Shown one piece after another: positions 1-9,444 of a DNA stretch of 22,803 bases. The stretch's first letter is position 1. Each line of letters opens with the position of its first letter. The notes beneath the pieces were generated by a model that was given only the letters and a program-made list of their open reading frames with translations, did no database searches and was not told the DNA's origin. The translations under genes were made by a program, and so were the position numbers. Source of the stretch: Phaeoceros laevis (lineage: Eukaryota > Anthocerotophyta > Anthocerotopsida > Notothyladales); contig JBNGIQ010003292.1 in assembly GCA_049999765.1 (NCBI GenBank), positions 1 to 22,803 on the forward strand, written 5' to 3'.

Positions 1-278
1 CTCACAAGGCCGAAAGACATCTTTCATAAAGATGTGATTGCCCTACGTGGCCTGCTCACAACCTGTTACACTGCTAACTCACCCCGTTGAATCATTGATT
101 CATTTAATGATGGCTCTCTGCCCAAGCCAGCTGCCACATCTCCCTGAGATCCTCTAATTCCATTAGACCTAAAAACAGCGGCCTGTACCTACCGAGACAC
201 TCTTCATTCATGAGGAGCGACAAAAAGAACAAGCCGCCACTTACAGCTGTTTCTTTCTAACTCTAACAACTCATCCAG

Positions 279-284
279 TATAAA
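279..284 (+). promoter_or_regulatory. Candidate TATA box of an unidentified plus-strand transcription unit
   Basis: A TATAAA followed by G lies in a context resembling a plant core promoter. About 30-45 bp downstream begins a strongly pyrimidine-rich stretch (roughly 325-400) like a plant 5' leader. The first ATG after it (437) opens only four codons. The next (522) opens 35 codons with a hydrophobic middle, or could end at a weak donor after four codons. No recognisable protein follows, so this is a suggestive motif only. Confidence 0.3.
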
Positions 285-1700
285 GTCCCCTCGCTAGACT
301 CTAAGAGGCCAGCTCCTCGTTTTTTCCACTCGACCCTCTTGCCACTGCTCCCTTCTCTGCTCAGCTTCCTGAATTTTCCTCCCGCCATTACACCCTCCAT
401 TCCTCAGCTGCTTCCCTGCCACAGTGAAGCATTGGTATGCTCAGTCTTTGATTACCTGCCGTTGCCAGTAGTCCTGAACGGTTTCAGTCTCTCGGAATAG
501 TGGTATCCAGCAGTGGTCATCATGACTCAGCAGGTTCTTACATCTATACTTGCTCTTTCACTTATATACTTGAAGTTTTCTGCTATTGCAATGTTATACT
601 TCTTTTCGTTAGCCAGTGCACGTTTATAAGTGCTCAGTTCCCGCGGTCCTGATGCATAGTGAGCTTCTTTCAACAACTTACTTCATCTGTTGGCTGCAAG
701 GTTTGAATGAGGAAGCGTCTTACCTGGCCCTGCCTGTTGATGGACTTTTACACACCACAACCCATGTTGTCTTGGGCACAGGTTGTCCCTGAAACATGGC
801 TTGGGTACTTGGATTTCCGGCACCAGTTGCCTCAAGTCCTTGTCCCTGATACTACAAAATGTTTTCGCAGAATCAGTTTGATGTTTGCTAAATCATGACT
901 GCTGATTTTCGAATGTCTTAAGTACAAAACTCGTGCAAGAGCCAGGTCTACCAACACAGCTGCTAGAAACCTGGTCAAGAATGGCCCTTTGGTACTGATG
1001 AAGGGGGGCCGGAGGTTTGCTCTCACCCAGCAAATGGCTGCTCGATGTCGTGCTACTGGTGAGAAAGCCTGATGAGCTTTTTTCAACAGTTAGCCTTGTA
1101 CACATATTGTTAGCTTTGATGCTTTTTGTCAACACTTGCGGTTGATAGCTACACAGCTATCTATACACATCATTGATAAGGACAACGCTCGTAGCAGCTT
1201 GGATTGTTCCAAGTTTGCCACAGCCACTGTGCCTGACAATGTCACAACTTACCTTGGTCCACAAACGATGTTGGTTCCACAAAGACAGTTCAATAAAAAC
1301 TCACTTTTGAGGTGCATTTGACTCTGGTACCAGTTTGCTTTTCACAGTCTTTGCGCTGTCCGAGCTACATGTCTCTTCTGAGCCTTGGGCATGCGATTTA
1401 GGCTGCTGTATACCTTACTTGCAACCTTATTCGTGTTTCCACAAACAAGGACTTGGCCTCGCTGCCACCATGGGTACTCTGTCCGCAACATCCTGCATAT
1501 GACAGGCACTCGAACTTAAAAACGTGTCCTTCATACGTGTTACACGAGCATACGGTCTTGGTTACCTTCTTGCGTTGGCCTTGAAACGCTGCATCATAAA
1601 AAAATTATGTATGTATGTACCACGAACACACAAACCACTCTCTCTCATTAAAATTTTATAACATAAGATGTAGTGATACGTGGATGGAGTAATAACACCT
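285..1700 (+). other. Low-information region with short open stretches, possible unknown or decayed gene
   Basis: No protein family was recognised here. On the plus strand there is a 35-codon ORF from ATG 522 with a membrane-like middle. A 57-codon stop-free stretch (899-1069) is rich in Arg and Lys and ends in TGA at 1070. A further open stretch runs about 1136-1321. I tried to join these by GT-AG introns after the candidate TATA box and found no chain that stays in frame with convincing splice sites. The stretch may be an unfamiliar gene, a pseudogene or noncoding. Confidence 0.2.
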
Positions 1701-1722
1701 AATATATTGGTACAATCCTATG

Positions 1723-1838
1723 TCGTGATATCTCTACTACTATCCTGAAACTTTTGAAAGGAGGAGGAGGAGAGTCTTTATCGTGATATCTCTACTACTA
1801 TCCTGAAACTTTTGAAAGGAGGAGGAGGAGAGTCTTTA
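1723..1838. repeat. Two-copy tandem repeat, 58-bp unit
   Basis: The units 1723-1780 and 1781-1838 are almost identical, and each contains a GGA-GGA-GGA-GGA run. A few bases of a third copy follow before the match is lost. The near identity implies a recent duplication or homogenisation. Confidence 0.9.
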
Positions 1839-1885
1839 TCGTGCCTGTGCCTACCTTCATCCGAGATATAGCACTGGCTCCATGC

Positions 1886-2010
1886 TTATCTTTATATGTA
1901 TAGCACACTACCTTTATATGTATAGCATGGTATGTCTTTATATGTATAGCACGGTGCCGGTCTTTGTATATGTATAGCACAGTGCCGGTCTTTATCCGAG
2001 AGCACGGCTC
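1886..2010. repeat. Degenerate minisatellite with a core like ctttatatgtatagcac
   Basis: Four clear copies of a core resembling ctttatatgtatagcac start near 1888, 1912, 1937 and 1962, with a decayed fifth near 1990. Spacing is about 24-28 bp. The spacer varies (cactac, ggtatgt, ggtgccggt), as in a drifting minisatellite. It sits directly between two newer tandem duplications. Confidence 0.75.
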
Positions 2011-2013
2011 AAT

Positions 2014-2119
2014 GCCTGCCTTTATGTGTCTTCATCCAGGATATAGCATAGCAAGCCTGGAATTGAGCCTGCCTTTATGTGTCTTCATCCAGGATATAGC
2101 ATAGCAAGCCCGGATCCCA
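2014..2119. repeat. Two-copy tandem repeat, 53-bp unit
   Basis: The unit starting gcctgcctttatgtgtcttc occurs at 2014 and again at 2067. The two copies differ at a few bases near their ends. This is the third tandem array within 400 bp, so 1720-2120 is a small repeat cluster. Confidence 0.85.
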
Positions 2120-2403
2120 TGCCACACCCAACCTTGCTCCTATGGTCTGCACTAATGACAGCACACATGCCACACCCAACTAAAATGCAGATACACACTA
2201 TAGTATAGAAGCAGTTGTAAAGCATAGAGTTAGATATGCATAAGATACATAACTACATTATACCTACATTGTTGATTGGACAACGCAGTAGAGTTGATAT
2301 GCAAGAACATGTTTCTCACTCGTTCTCATTCATGCGTAACATTCAGATAACCATGTCAATTTCATAGAAAATGGAATGTCCCAGAATTAAGAATTCTCTC
2401 TCA

Positions 2404-3135
2404 TCACCCCTTGGTTTTTGCTACTATCCTCTGCATCTTCCGTTCGAGGCTCCATCTGTAAAGAGCTGAGCGCTGTCTTATGGAATTCGCTCGAGGATAT
2501 TGTCAGATGGTAGAAACTGGCGCCTGTATCATGCACAAAGGAAGCTCTCGCACCACCTCTTAGGTCTGGCAAGACTTACACCCAGACAAGTGCTTTCAGT
2601 GCCTGTATGTACGAGAAGCAAGTGCCACCGATGTACCTGGCAACCACTAATTGGCAACACTCTTGTTTTCTGCCACTGAATAGACCCTGCTGCAAGGTGA
2701 CCAACGTCAAGGGTCACGTAAATCATGTTAGGAACCTCAGGAACACAAGAACAAACATGGATCAAGCCCCGGTGATACCTGTATGAAGTCCTCAGCAAGC
2801 TTCCCATCCTCATTCAGAAAAGGAGTTGAGTCTGATGAGTTGCCACCCAAATTCTGTGGTGTTTCCGGAAACGTGTTGGGCCCAGAGCTAGATGAAAGCT
2901 GCACACGTAGCCAGCATAGTGGCATGCTTGGAGCCCTTGGCAGCTTCCCCTATAGGTCCTTCTTGCCTTTTCTTCCAGCAACAAGAACCTTCATGGACAA
3001 GATGTAATTTGTGCCTTCATCATAGGCATCTCCCACAGATAGAAGGTTAAAGGCCGACAGCTCGTAGTTTCTGGAAGCCACAAGCCCCACAAGTGCCAGC
3101 ACTTGAAAACTACTATAGGCCTCTGATAGGTCCAT
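2404..3135 (-). CDS. Tentative spliced gene for a small protein of unknown function
   Basis: I do not recognise this product. Four exons can be joined in frame: 3135-2989, 2898-2779, 2689-2637 and 2455-2404, giving about 123 residues. The intron ends are GT-AG: acceptors GTGTGCAG, CACCTTGCAG and CTCTTTACAG, and donors GTTCTT (weak), GTATCA and GTACAT. The last three exons look the more gene-like. They contain LNEDGKLAEDFIQ, then QGLFSGRKQECCQLVVAR, then a basic Arg/Lys-rich end with WSLERK. The first exon has a hydrophobic stretch followed by a segment (AYDEGTNYILSMK) that loosely recalls a cystatin fold, but the match is too weak to name. Its ATG overlaps the last codons of the mTERF gene. 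The start, or the whole first exon, may be wrong. The exons could also belong to a longer unit or an alternative mTERF 3' end. Confidence 0.3.
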
Positions 3136-5203
3136 GGAACATTGCAGCAGCTTCAGGATCCTCTTTAATGAACCTCTGAAAAAACCTCTCATCACTCATG
3201 ACCATTGCAGAGCTCACGCTGAACTTCGTCAGCCTGTCTGTGTCCTTCAACCAGCAGATCACTCTATGACGTGGCTTCATGCGTAATTCAAGACTATAAG
3301 TTAAAAGTGCCACACCTTTAACGATATCACCTGTTTTGAGGCCAGCCTGCTGGGTGAGGAACTCCATCTTTGCGGCAATGTTTTCTCCCCCTATAGTAAG
3401 AATGGAAGGTTGCTTTCTTGCCATAGTGAGGGCTTCGTCCTGGGTGAAGCCAGACTCCACAAGCCAGTCCAGCCTGGATTGCATGCTGGCAACTTTGTTG
3501 GAGAGGCAACAGCTGAATGCCCTGGCCATGGCAGGAGTTCCAAGCTCAAGACCTATTCCTTCCAAAAACTGAATGGTCTTCATAAGACTACCTTCAATTG
3601 ATAACGTCAACACAACAGGTTTTGCAACGACCAGAGTGCGCAGCCTCTCACCTTCCAGACCTACTCGTTCCAGGAAAGCTACCATAGGTCGAAGATGCTT
3701 ATCCAAGTTGTACTGGAAGAAAGTTGGGCAATTCATAAGAACCTTGCCGATTTTGGACTTATCCACAACCAGCTCTTGTAAGAACTCGATCTTCGGCAGC
3801 AAGTTGTTCTCAACGTTCAACCCAAGAATGATTGGTGACCTGCACAAGATCTGGGATATTTCATCCGTTGTAAACCCCAATTTTTCAAACACCCTAAGCT
3901 TTTGTTTCATGTTGTCAAATCTGAGAGACAGGATAGTAGGGGAACGTTCTATAACAGATCCAATAATATCTGGAGAGAAGCCAATAGACTCTAGTTGCTT
4001 AATTTTGGGAGCCACATTCTTCTCAATACTGAGTCCCAAAAAACCTGGAGATTTACTTAGCACCACACCTATGTTCTTCACACCAACACTTTCCAGAAAC
4101 CTAATCTTCGGCAACAGGTTGTTCTCAACATTGTGATTCAAGATGCTTGGGAAGTGTGAAACAATAGTCCGGACACCTGCCTCTGTCACTCCATAACTTT
4201 GCAGGAAAGCAAGTTTGGGTAGAATTTCAGTTTCAAGATCTAAAACCAGAAGCTGAGGACTCGCCCTCACAGCTGATGCAACCTGCTGCTTAGAAAGGCC
4301 GAGAGAGGTGAGAAAATCAATGTTCTTACGAAAGTTAGTGCTCTGAACCCGCAGTACCCTTCTTGGGTTGTATCTTAAGAGTCGAGAAACAGCTTGCCTG
4401 TCAACATCCAGCTCATCCAACATGGGCATCAGCATCTCTTCCAAGTCAAGGACAAGCACAGAAGGACACTCCTGCACTAAACCTGCTACATACTCCTCTA
4501 GTACTCCAAGATCCACCAGGGCCTTCAAGCCAGCTTGCAGCTGGGCACCTGTATAGCTCAGAAGCTGTTTGTCCCTTGCCAGTAACCGCTCAAATGCTTT
4601 CCTATTTATCCCTACCATTTCAAAAGGCTCTAAATCCATTCCGTCGAGAAGTTCCTCAACTGCCTTCACATCTACATCCGATTCCCCTACCGCACACCCA
4701 AAATCTAGGTCACCCGGAACTACTGCAGTAGCAGGTTGCTTCCTGGGCGGTCTAGTCTCCGGCGATCTGTTTGTACATCCTGCAGTCATCCTGTAGTTCC
4801 TGATTCGGGTACCTCGTATAGTGCTGAAGATAGCGGGCTCTTGGCATTCGGCCCCATGGTGGGATACAATAAAAAGAAGGCTGCATCTGCTTACCTTCCA
4901 TCTCACAGGACGAGGCAAATAGCCTCCGCTACGACAGGAGAGGCATCGGTCCGACCGCAGAGAAGTGTTCCACCACGCTGGACCTCCACCCTGCAGCAAT
5001 CTGGTCCCAGGCATTGTGCCGGAGATGCCACGTTGGGAGAACCTCTGCCAACAATACACTCCAGTCCCATATCGTGCACACTGGCCATCTTCATCCAGTT
5101 GGAAACTGTGCCATCTTTGCACCATCGCGGAAAATGCGGTGTATCCGAAGCTCTTATCGCAGCGGGGTGCATTAGGGACAGAGTGCATTGGGGACAAGCT
5201 CAT
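3113..5203 (-). CDS. mTERF-family protein (plant organellar type)
   Basis: This is a member of the mitochondrial transcription termination factor family, helical-repeat proteins that bind organelle nucleic acid and control transcription, splicing or rRNA maturation in plant mitochondria and chloroplasts. From about residue 180 of this reading onward there are roughly ten repeats of the mTERF pattern, with recurring LPKIxFLxSxG and spaced P-x-L/F elements such as SPQLLVLDL, FPSILNHNVENN, SPGFLGLSIEKN and SPIILGLNVENN. It ends with a YSLE...PRHRV segment typical of the last repeat. No intron is needed. The start is uncertain. The reading stays open upstream of 5203, but only as far as a non-ATG codon. 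ATGs at 5203, 5014 and 4789 would give 696, 633 and 558 residues. The start at 5014 gives an Arg/Ser-rich leader like a transit peptide. A strong donor-like GTAAGC near 4896 could mean a 5'UTR intron, favouring 4789. The organelle and subfamily are not decidable here. Confidence 0.88.
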   Translation of the reverse strand: MSLSPMHSVPNAPRCDKSFGYTAFSAMVQRWHSFQLDEDGQCARYGTGVYCWQRFSQRGISGTMPGTRLLQGGGPAWWNTSLRSDRCLSCRSGGYLPRPVRWKVSRCSLLFIVSHHGAECQEPAIFSTIRGTRIRNYRMTAGCTNRSPETRPPRKQPATAVVPGDLDFGCAVGESDVDVKAVEELLDGMDLEPFEMVGINRKAFERLLARDKQLLSYTGAQLQAGLKALVDLGVLEEYVAGLVQECPSVLVLDLEEMLMPMLDELDVDRQAVSRLLRYNPRRVLRVQSTNFRKNIDFLTSLGLSKQQVASAVRASPQLLVLDLETEILPKLAFLQSYGVTEAGVRTIVSHFPSILNHNVENNLLPKIRFLESVGVKNIGVVLSKSPGFLGLSIEKNVAPKIKQLESIGFSPDIIGSVIERSPTILSLRFDNMKQKLRVFEKLGFTTDEISQILCRSPIILGLNVENNLLPKIEFLQELVVDKSKIGKVLMNCPTFFQYNLDKHLRPMVAFLERVGLEGERLRTLVVAKPVVLTLSIEGSLMKTIQFLEGIGLELGTPAMARAFSCCLSNKVASMQSRLDWLVESGFTQDEALTMARKQPSILTIGGENIAAKMEFLTQQAGLKTGDIVKGVALLTYSLELRMKPRHRVICWLKDTDRLTKFSVSSAMVMSDERFFQRFIKEDPEAAAMFHGPIRGL

Positions 5204-5430
5204 AAAAGCGTGTATTACGGCAGTATTAGTATATATGCAGAATTTGCACCACACGGTTTGGCATTTTGCCAGACTTTTCGGAGAGTACCTGGAGAGAGTC
5301 CAATGCTCCACACACAAAACGCTCAAACCACAAAGGCAAACTATTATCACACGGAAAATTTCGGCAAATTTGAGTCAAGGCAGAGGTGATCGACCATCTG
5401 CATTCTTCGGGAATTGGACTCTTGTGGGAT

Positions 5431-6546
5431 TCAGAGGAAGGGGTCGATTCTGGGGTCATGCTCTGTAGCCAAGGCTACGCCAGTGCATAGGCATGTGGGA
5501 CACATCACCTTGCCTGCTCCTGCACAGTTCGAACATCTGGTGATGGAGCTAGCTGAGGAAAGCAAGGATTCTGCCAACCGCCCGTCTTCAGGTTGTAACG
5601 ATTCTGGGAGGAAGCTTTTCCCCGAGCCTGAGCAGCGGGCACAAGCCAAGTACCCAGTGCCGTGGCAATAGTGACATCGCTTACGCTCCTGCTGCCGGAC
5701 GTTATTTACCTCTACCACCATAAGGGCTGAAATGACTCCCACTGCACCACCTGAGAAGGATGCTACAATAGGATCCACCTGTATCGAGACAGTCCAAAAG
5801 TACTCTTGAGGTGGGCGGAAGACGGGCTAAAATATGACATCAGTGAGAAGTGAAACAGAGCAACTGACCTGGCTAAGCTGGTTAGGTAGGTGCACAGTCT
5901 TGATGAATTCCGCGTAAGATGTGCCTCCTAAGCCGAGCTTCAGTTCCAAGACAGGAGCCAGAAGGCCTCCGAAGAGGATGATGCCTGAAACCAGCGCGAA
6001 GCAGGTGGCGTAGTACTGCTGGAGAGTGGCGGAGGTAAGCGGAGGCAAGAAGGGGATGGACGAGGCGTACTCCATCTCCTCTGAAGCATGGTCGAAGCCA
6101 AGGTCTTCTGAAACGCCCGCTTGCCCTGCCTCGTCGGCCTTGATACGTTGTTGGATGCGTAGCCGGCGCACCTCCTCCATGAGCAAGAAGATTTTGTTCC
6201 TCCGGCTGTTGATGTTGTCCCTAATCTCTTGTAGCTGCAGCTGTGCAAAGTCCAGCACAGTGTCCCTCCCCTCGATGATACAAAAATTGATGCTATCATC
6301 CAACTTGCTGCTCGGAGACGTGTCCGGTCCGCTCCTCTCTCCGGAGCTGCCGTACGCATCCCCAGCCAAGGTTCGTTTTTGCAAGGAGATTAGCTTCTGC
6401 CCTGGAATACACTTCCTCAACCCCCGCAATGGCTGCCTCCCTCCTGACGCCAATGCGCAATTGAAGGCATCCAGGCTTGATCCCGGCTCGCCACCATCAA
6501 GCCTGGCTTGGAGCATACCGCTCAGGGTACCGTGTAAAACCAGCAT
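5431..6546 (-). CDS. OR: ORANGE protein, DnaJ-like zinc-finger chaperone of plastids
   Basis: OR is a plastid membrane protein that stabilises phytoene synthase and promotes carotenoid build-up and chromoplast formation. The 341-residue model has two exons, 6546-5869 and 5778-5431, with a 90-bp intron (donor GTCAGT, acceptor ATACAG). The N-terminal ~80 residues are Ser/Arg/Gly-rich, like a transit peptide. The family block NFCIIEG, then QLQEIRDNIN, SRRNKIF and MEEVRRLRIQQRIK covers about residues 87-136. Two hydrophobic segments lie near 180-200 and 230-250. The C-terminal finger has four CxxC units: Cys261/264, 272/275, 308/311 and 319/322, each with Gly-x-Gly-like spacing. The end TEHDPRIDPF is typical of OR. 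Arg115 and Arg116 lie in the segment that, as I recall, holds the 'golden SNP' arginine of melon OR. Arg is kept here, so this resembles the ordinary allele. The length is slightly above that of Arabidopsis OR (about 307). The mTERF gene begins only 230-640 bp downstream on the same strand. Confidence 0.95.
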
Positions 6547-7073
6547 GCTGCCGATGCAGCAATCACAGCCTTGCTACAAAGCCCTGACTTCCCAATCTAT
6601 TCCATCCGACTGCAAGTCAATTGCAGCTGTTCCTGGACATCCCGGTGACCTTCAAGCTCAACTTCACAAGCCCTCACCTGCTTCAGGGCCAACAGGCAAC
6701 AGTACATCGGCAAGCACCTACCATCACCGGCTCTTCATATCTCAGAATGCACATAGCATTCCGCCAATAGCAGAGGTGCTGTGCAAAACCGGCATTGCAG
6801 TGCGACTGATGAGCTATCCGGACTACGGGATTTGAGTGGGGTGATGTGCATCGGCTCCAAAAGGTGGATAAAGACAAGGACTAAAAGCCATCATGCCGTT
6901 GTCCTTCCAGGCTAGTGAGAGAGAAGACACGCCCAAAGAAAGAAAGCTATTCTCCAATCCGCCTCCAATCCTCTCAATAGAGGGCTAACTGGGTAAACAT
7001 AGCGTGCCTGACAGTTTCGATCTACCATGAAAGTTAGCTGGAAAAAGTTGGTAGACTGGATGGCGTATAATAC
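6547..7073 (-). promoter_or_regulatory. Intergenic gap between Hikeshi and ORANGE, presumed OR promoter
   Basis: This 527-bp stretch lies between the Hikeshi stop codon and the ORANGE ATG. It must hold the Hikeshi 3' end and the ORANGE promoter and leader. I saw no convincing TATA box, gene or repeat in it. Open frames here on the plus strand are antisense to ORANGE or short. Confidence 0.4.
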
Positions 7074-8356
7074 CTACACGCTGAACCTGTTCAGGTACCG
7101 GGCGTCCTTCTTGGCTCGATCCTGAAACTTTTTGAACCATCGATCTAGGATGTCCATCGGCACCACCAGTTTATCGCTCTCCACATTACAAAATGACTGC
7201 ATGAAGTTGAAGAGGTTCTCCCCGACTTTGAGTGCCATTTCTTCTACGCGGCTCTGCAATCCGACGTTCACGACTGGTAGGGAGGCCGTGTCTTCAACAG
7301 AGATCCCAATTTTGGCTGTAAGAGGTGGGCAATCGGCTCCTGTCAATTGCATTTGGCCCTCTCCTCCTCGTTTAGGCCATAGCAGAGACAGCACTGCCGA
7401 CGGAGAGGCAGCATGCACAGCACCTCTGTACAGGAACTCCGTACCAGGAGCTTGCACATAAACTGCAAGAGCCTTGTCCGCAGGCAAAGAAAACTCGTTC
7501 AACAAAAATATGCACATCTCCTTCATTTCCTCGTATCCTTCACCTGCAAAGCAAGAATAACCAAAACAATTTTAGCACTGGTCAACAGTACATGGTGACA
7601 ACAAGGAACAGCCTCTGGACAACTTACCGACAATCATGGTCATGTCCAACAACCAATGCAAGGGATCAACTTGAAGAAATTTGGACGCATCCATGGGATA
7701 ACTCCGGTGAGGGAAGACAACACCAAACATCCCTACAGGCCGAACAATGTTTTCGGGAATCTGCGGAGCAACAACGAGCTCCGGGTGAGGAGCTGCAGAG
7801 AGCTCGCAAGGAATCTGCGGAGTACCAATTAGCGGAGGAACTGTTGGGTAAACAACCTCCTGAGGCTGGACAAAAAGAACGGGGGAAGAAGACTGGCGCT
7901 CCCTCCTTGCAAGGGAGCTGTCACTATAAATGACGGGCTCTTGGTATTGCACTGCTGATGACCGCTCTTGTCCAGCTAATGCACTGCTATGCGTCGTCGA
8001 GTAAAATCCGCCAGGAACTGCCTCCCTTGGTAGCAAGAGGGTATCTTGGCCAGCGGGGAAAATGATATCCGGCCGTACTGGTTGCTCTAACCCTACAAGA
8101 TCATCCTCATCTGTGGAAGATGGCCGCAGGCGCTTCCGCTTTCCAATAGGCGCTATGTGGAGGTCACAATCAGACTCAGACGGGGTATATTTTCGGCTCC
8201 CTCTTCCCGTCCTGTAGCTATTCAGTTCTCCTCCTGGAGGAACACACACAGATTGCTTACACCAAAAAATTGAGAAACGACCCCGGTAGCGAGGTAGGAA
8301 ATTCCGTTACCTAAGGGTCGCAGTGTTGAGAGTTGCTGCCCTTGCCTGGATGCCAT
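7074..8356 (-). CDS. Hikeshi-like (OPI10/C11orf73) Hsp70 nuclear-import carrier with a long N-terminal extension
   Basis: Hikeshi proteins carry Hsp70 into the nucleus during heat stress by binding FG nucleoporins. Three exons (8356-8311, 8233-7628, 7543-7074) with introns of 77 and 84 bp give 373 residues in frame. The last 190 residues, from Met184 (7730), are a complete plant-type Hikeshi. They start MFGVVFPHRSYPMD and include LQVDPLHWLLD, FSLPADKALAVYVQ, AKIGISVEDTASLP, ENLFNFMQSFC and VPMDILDRWFKKFQ. The human protein is 197 residues, so this core alone is full length. The preceding 183 residues are not part of the family as I know it. They are Ser/Pro/Arg/Glu-rich and apparently disordered, with a KRKRLR basic cluster at residues 47-52. 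The reading is stop-free for about 167 codons upstream of Met184, and the upstream intron keeps the phase. Transcription might also start near 7800 to make only the core. The core call is firm; the extension is a reading from frame and splice sites. Confidence 0.9.
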
Positions 8357-9444
8357 GCCAAACAAATTCCGGCGGATATTAGCCAATTCCACTGGCGGTG
8401 ATCAGAAAGCTTAGCCACAATCTGAAGATCAGGTATCAAGGCGACTTGGAACGGCAAAACAAGAGCTGCACAATTTGGGGGACGGGAGGAGCTTCTTCAC
8501 TTGCTGAGCAATACCTTCAGAAGTAAATGCCAAAAGGTTTGCGACGAGCAGACATGAGCTGCGCGGAAGCTCAAAATAGCAGATGCATGCAAGGAAATCT
8601 TCGGCAGCCAACGCTAAAAGGCCCCACTAGAAGCCACTCCAAGCGGCTTCTAGAGCATCTCGGTCACATTGGAAAGGTCTGGAAGCTTGGGATTCATTTG
8701 GCAATTGAGTGGACGGGGCGCGCACTAACATGGGATGATGGGGTACGGTTCGTTACCCTAATTACCGTATCCTAAGGACCTAAGCACGATAAAAGAAATG
8801 ACGTTGCAGGCTTGGGGCAAGTAATAATATAACGTAAATTGGTGAAAGCTTGTTCTTGTCCCGAAGGGACCCAAAGCGTTAAGGCGCGGCTTTCAGCTGT
8901 CATAAGCACGTAATGGATTTTGTTCTTCTTCTTCTTGCGAGCAAAACTTCTCCAGGGTGGCATGAATTGGAAATTGAATGCCATGAAGATAGCATTCAGC
9001 CTCATAAAAACTTAGAAAGCAAATATAGCTGGCAACAAAGTAAGTGATCCAAAAAAATAGTAGCTGGATAATAAACATAGGAGTTGTGGTATATCTAGAG
9101 TTACAATAAGGTAGCACTTGGCATTATGCCATTGTCATATGCTATATAGAATTATGGGTGTAAAAATTAAAAAATGCAAGTATAAAAAATACAAAGCAGA
9201 TAACTAAATGAATAGCTAGTATATTTTGTGCTCAAAAGTAGATAACATATCCACATGAATTCCACATTCACTTCAAAATTAAAAAAATTATGATATGAAT
9301 ACAACAAAGAACCTACCAACTTCCAACTTGAAATATGATATAATTGTTATGGTTCAGTAGTCAATGTGATGTATCAAACAAATCATAGCACTAAATTACA
9401 AAAATATGATACTTATCAATATGAAAGATCTAATGTCTTTTCAG
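8357..9444. other. Intergenic region between importin-alpha and Hikeshi
   Basis: No independent gene was recognised. The left part must contain the Hikeshi promoter. A minus-strand open stretch at about 8429-8620 (non-ATG) could be an upstream exon: a GGTATTG donor near 8515 and a CACCGCCAG acceptor near 8401 would join it in frame to the Hikeshi extension. This is speculative. From about 9120 the sequence becomes very AT-rich. This is the presumed 3' untranslated and termination region of importin-alpha, and the AT-rich character continues through that gene's introns. Confidence 0.4.

Noticed and set aside
832-1086. Minus-strand open frame of 84 codons opposite the basic plus-strand stretch
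   Set aside because: Both strands are open here. The minus frame has no ATG-supported start with context and no family match that I can defend.
2950-3135. Cystatin-like protein on the minus strand
   Set aside because: A loose pattern (hydrophobic strand, GTNY, basic end) recalls a cystatin, but the QxVxG motif is not preserved (YDEG) and the frame soon stops. Kept only as part of an unnamed tentative gene.
5204-5350. Upstream part of the mTERF reading starting at a GTG codon
   Set aside because: Plant nuclear genes rarely start at GTG. The sequence does not resemble a transit peptide, and it leaves almost no room for a leader after ORANGE.
3573-5389. Several plus-strand open frames (up to 217 codons) across the mTERF gene
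   Set aside because: All are antisense shadows of the mTERF coding frame and show no domain features.
6026-6835. Long open frame on the plus strand (269 codons)
   Set aside because: It is antisense to the ORANGE exon and its promoter, has no family features, and its openness follows from the codon use of ORANGE.
7592-7933. Plus-strand open frame of 113 codons opposite the Hikeshi extension
   Set aside because: It is Gln/Glu-rich but without family features. The minus frame continues in phase with the conserved Hikeshi core and has splice sites, so that strand is preferred.
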